Below are positions 21,581-23,979 of a DNA stretch of 23,979 bases, piece after piece (within the stretch, counting starts at the first letter, position 1; each line of letters begins with the position of its first letter). Made by a program: the position numbers and the translations under genes. Origin of the DNA: PALSA-607 sp036510735 (lineage in GTDB: Bacteria > Actinomycetota > Actinomycetes > Acidothermales > Acidothermaceae); NCBI GenBank assembly GCA_036510735.1, contig DATCDK010000108.1:1-23979 (forward strand), given 5' to 3'. Below the pieces are notes generated by a model. It ran no database searches, was not told the DNA's origin, and worked only from the letters and a program-made list of their open reading frames with translations.

Positions 21581-23032
21581 TGGTGCGGTCTGCTTTTTCG
21601 CGGCGGCTTTCTTGACGGGTGCTGGCTTCTCGCTCGCAGGCTTCGCGGTCGCAGGCTTCTCGGCCACCGTTTTCTCCCCGGGCGAGGGCGCCGGCTTGCT
21701 CGCGAGTGCGAACTCCTGATGCGGATTTTGCAACGCACCCAGCGACACGATCTCGCGCTTGAAGAACAACGCAAGAGTCCAGTCGGCAGCGACCCGCACC
21801 TTGCGATTGAACGTCGGCACCCGCGACAAGTGGTACGTGCGGTGCGCGAACCATGCCGGCCAGCCACGCAGCTTAATGCTCACACCCGCGAACTTCAGCT
21901 GCGCGACGCCCTTGTGCAGTCCAAGGCTTGCGACCGATCCGTTGTACGCGTGCCGGTACTCCATCGGTTCGCCACCTCGCAACACCGCAACGATGTTGTC
22001 GCCGAGCCGGCGTGCTTGCCGCACCGCGTGTTGCGCACTCGGACCGGTCAACTGCCCGGGATTCGTGAGGTCCGGAATCGCCGCGCTGTCACCCGCAGTC
22101 CACGCATCGGCGACACCCTCGATCCGCAGGAGCGGAGTGCCTTTGATCCGGCCCTTCTCGTCGAGCGCAAAGTCGGTCTCGGCCACGAGTGGATTCGGTT
22201 TCACACCCGCGGTCCAGACCAACGTGTCGGCCTCGAACTCGTCGCCGTCCGACAACACGATGTGATGGTGCTCGGCCGAGTTCAGCCGGGTACCGAGTCG
22301 CACCTCGATGTTGCGGCGAAGCAGTTCGTTGACGGTGTAGACGCCCATGTCGCGACTGACCTCGGGCAGGATTCGATCGCTCGCCTCGACGAGTACCCAG
22401 CGCATGTCCGACGGTTCGACACCGTCATATGACCTGCACGCGTCGCGCGCCATGTCTTCGAGTTCGGCCATCGCCTCGACGCCCGCATACCCACCGCCGA
22501 CGAAGACGAACGTGAGTGCGCGCTTGCGCACTGCGACGTCCGCCGTCGACGCGGCAATGTCGAGCTTCGACAGCACGTGGTTGCGCAAGAAGATTGCTTC
22601 GCCGACCGTCTTGAAACCGATGCCGTTCTCGGCGAGACCGGGGATCGGCAACGTGCGCGCTATCGAACCAGGCGCGACCACGATGATGTCGTAAGAGATC
22701 TCGACCGATCGGCCCGCGTTCGGCAAAAACGTCACCACTCGACGTCCATGCTCAATGCGCGTGACCCGACCATTCAGGATCTGTGCATGCGGCAAAACAC
22801 GACGCAGCGGGACGACGACGTGCCGGGGTTCGAGGTTGCCGGCCGCGGCTTCGGGCAGGAACGGCTGGTACGTCATGTACGACAGCGGATCGATGACCGT
22901 GACCATCGCCTCGTCACGGCGCAGCCGACTGCCCAGGCGCAGCGCCGTGTACATGCCGACGTAGCCGCCGCCGACGATCAGGATGTGCGGTCTCTGACGC
23001 CCGACGACTGGCTCGCTTCGCGGCTGGGTCAT
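21563..23032 (-). CDS. NDH-2-like NAD(P)/FAD-dependent oxidoreductase
   Basis: Flavoprotein of the type II NADH dehydrogenase group, 489 aa. The first dinucleotide fold is HILIVGGGYVGMYTALRL (Gly21, Gly23, Gly26; FAD) and the second FVFVGGGYAGVEAMAELEDMA (Gly179, Gly181, Gly184; NADH). YQPFLPEAAAGNLEPRHVVVPLR, DTLVWTAGVKPN and AWTAGDSAAIPDL are typical of the group. The role would be single-subunit electron entry to quinone at the inner face of the membrane. Unusual is a tail of about 45 residues rich in Lys, Ala and Pro (VKKAAAKKQTAPPRRPE at the end). It starts 2 bases after the glycosylase stop, in an operon, with the tRNA downstream. Confidence 0.9.
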   Translation of the reverse strand: MTQPRSEPVVGRQRPHILIVGGGYVGMYTALRLGSRLRRDEAMVTVIDPLSYMTYQPFLPEAAAGNLEPRHVVVPLRRVLPHAQILNGRVTRIEHGRRVVTFLPNAGRSVEISYDIIVVAPGSIARTLPIPGLAENGIGFKTVGEAIFLRNHVLSKLDIAASTADVAVRKRALTFVFVGGGYAGVEAMAELEDMARDACRSYDGVEPSDMRWVLVEASDRILPEVSRDMGVYTVNELLRRNIEVRLGTRLNSAEHHHIVLSDGDEFEADTLVWTAGVKPNPLVAETDFALDEKGRIKGTPLLRIEGVADAWTAGDSAAIPDLTNPGQLTGPSAQHAVRQARRLGDNIVAVLRGGEPMEYRHAYNGSVASLGLHKGVAQLKFAGVSIKLRGWPAWFAHRTYHLSRVPTFNRKVRVAADWTLALFFKREIVSLGALQNPHQEFALASKPAPSPGEKTVAEKPATAKPASEKPAPVKKAAAKKQTAPPRRPE

Positions 23033-23034
23033 AC

Positions 23035-23817
23035 CTACGAGCCTATCTGGGCGACCGTTTTCGCCAGTTCGAGCACGTCATCGAGCATGCTCTCGGTGAG
23101 CTTCCCGGTGAAGGTGTTCTGCTGGCTTGGGTGGTAGCAGCCCAGCACCGACAGCGTTCGCTTTTCGGCTGTCGCCGACGAGACGCGCCCATCGACGTCC
23201 GTCAGATCGACCCGCACCCCGTGGCCGAAGCGCGGCAGCGGCCGTGGCAACGCGTAACCCGCCGCCGCCAGATTCGGCAGCAACGCCTGCCAACCGAAAC
23301 CACCCAGGACGACCAGCACCTTCAGCGTCGGCGCGAGCAGCTCGAGTTCGCGGACCAACCAGGGGCGGCAGGTGTCGCGCTCGTCGGTCGTCGGCTTGTT
23401 AGCGGGCGGCGCACATCGAACGGCAGCAACCATGCGGACGCCGAACAGTTGCTGTCCGTCGTCGGCGCGCACGCTCGTCGGCTTGGCGGCGAGACCGGCC
23501 CGGTGCAGCGCCGCGAACAGCCAGTCGCCGCTGCGGTCGCCGGTGAAAATGCGGCCGGTGCGGTTGCCGCCGTGGGCAGCGGGGGCCAACCCGATGATGG
23601 CGATCCGGGCCTGCTCGTCCCCCCAGCCCGGGATCGGACGTCCCCAGTACGGCTCGTCCGCGAACGACCGGCGTTTGACGCGGGCGACCTCCTCGCGCCA
23701 GGCCACGAGTCGCGGGCAGGCGCGGCACGTGATGCTGTCGGCGGTCAGCTCGTCGAGGGTGCCTGCCGCGGCCGCGTGGCGCAGCACATCCGCAGCGCTC
23801 TTCGCCGGCTTAGCCAC
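23035..23817 (-). CDS. udgB: Uracil-DNA glycosylase, family 5 (UdgB-like)
   Basis: Removes uracil and related deaminated bases from DNA in base excision repair, 260 aa. Four Fe-S cysteines: ITCRACPRL (Cys31, Cys34), VRCAPPANKP (Cys135) and DTCRPWL (Cys150). Motif A is IIGLAPAAHGGNRTGRIFTGD, with Ala where family 4 has a Gly-Glu-Gly type motif; motif B is CYHPSQQNTFTGKLT (His229). Both mark family 5, as in mycobacterial UdgB. PYWGRPIPGWGD is also conserved. GTG start with a GGAGGG-like ribosome site. It heads a minus operon with the NDH-2-like gene; useful for a GC-rich genome prone to cytosine deamination. Confidence 0.9.
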   Translation of the reverse strand: MAKPAKSAADVLRHAAAAGTLDELTADSITCRACPRLVAWREEVARVKRRSFADEPYWGRPIPGWGDEQARIAIIGLAPAAHGGNRTGRIFTGDRSGDWLFAALHRAGLAAKPTSVRADDGQQLFGVRMVAAVRCAPPANKPTTDERDTCRPWLVRELELLAPTLKVLVVLGGFGWQALLPNLAAAGYALPRPLPRFGHGVRVDLTDVDGRVSSATAEKRTLSVLGCYHPSQQNTFTGKLTESMLDDVLELAKTVAQIGS

Positions 23818-23880
23818 TCAGTCCCTCCACGTCCGCCGCGCCCCAATCCTCAGCCGCGGCTCCCGCCACCACCCCCATCC

Positions 23881-23944
23881 GCGTGATCATGCAGAAATGG
23901 GCGCCTTTCGTCGCCCCAACACGCCCTTTTCTGCATGATCACGC
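23881..23944. repeat. Long inverted repeat (23-bp arms) downstream of the window's last gene
   Basis: Arms at 23881-23903 and 23922-23944 match at 22 of 23 positions; the outer 17 bases GCGTGATCATGCAGAAA are perfect. The loop is 18 bases. It lies 64 bases upstream of the glycosylase start. The arm TGATCATGCAG is itself partly palindromic (TGATCA). It may be a dispersed palindromic element or a terminator for a gene beyond the window. Confidence 0.85.
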
Positions 23945-23945
23945 A

Positions 23946-23979
23946 GGGAAGTAGGGGAAGTAGGGGAAGTAGGGGAAGT
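23946..23979. repeat. 9-bp tandem repeat at the window edge
   Basis: The unit gggaagtag is repeated 3.8 times without error and is cut by the end of the window. It starts one base after the long inverted repeat. Confidence 0.9.

Noticed and set aside
21158..22432. 424-codon plus frame
   Set aside because: It runs across the tRNA and antisense to the NDH-2-like gene; no motif.
1..23979. CRISPR array, prophage or complete insertion sequence
   Set aside because: No regularly spaced repeats with spacers, no integrase, transposase or phage structural gene, and no terminal inverted repeats flanking a gene were found.

Overview
The window reads as chromosome of a high-GC Gram-positive bacterium (Actinomycetota). 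Grounds: strong GC bias at third codon positions, many GTG starts, GTGA/ATGA gene overlaps, several probable leaderless starts, a PhoP/PhoR pair very like the mycobacterial one, a DUF222-HNH (13E12-type) protein, an F420-type Ddn-family reductase, an ECF42-type sigma factor with a DGPF partner, and a thiolase next to a cystathionine beta-synthase as in mycobacteria. I cannot name the genus. No phage, plasmid or complete insertion sequence is visible.

Layout. 1-190: start of a GNAT acetyltransferase (minus). 331-2780: phoP-phoR two-component system (plus), ended by a hairpin shared with a convergent, frameshifted DUF222-HNH gene (2877-4165). 4166-4474: a gene-free island of alternating purine-pyrimidine DNA. 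4475-11577: a locus built around one MarR regulator (6239-6697). It holds an SDR-AKR operon (minus; the SDR is frameshifted), a YcaC-like hydrolase (minus), and a plus operon of metallo-beta-lactamase-fold hydrolase, FMN reductase, MFS exporter and esterase. Three near-identical palindromes, consensus TGCTTGCNNAAGCAAGTAG, lie in front of the SDR operon, marR and the MBL operon. I read this as a self-contained MarR regulon for sensing, modifying and exporting a small reactive molecule.

11666-14826: Ddn-family oxidoreductase, cystathionine beta-synthase (minus) and thiolase (plus). 14829-16085: a membrane protein and a lipoprotein (minus). 16139-17833: a hypothetical protein, a small DUF4287 protein and an HTH-PASTA protein with an operator-like palindrome at its start. 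17987-19590: DGPF (YCII) protein and ECF42-type sigma factor, with a candidate autoregulated promoter. 19563-21294: a Tat-signal protein and a DUF4331 protein (minus).

21445-23817: a minus-strand series of family 5 uracil-DNA glycosylase, NDH-2-like flavoprotein and a tRNA. The tRNA is odd: it has a UAA (Leu) anticodon on a short-variable-loop body. The window ends in a long inverted repeat and a 9-bp tandem repeat.

The most interesting items are the three-site MarR regulon, the atypical tRNA, the Z-DNA-prone island, the candidate ECF42 promoter, and two genes each broken by a single base in a G/C run.
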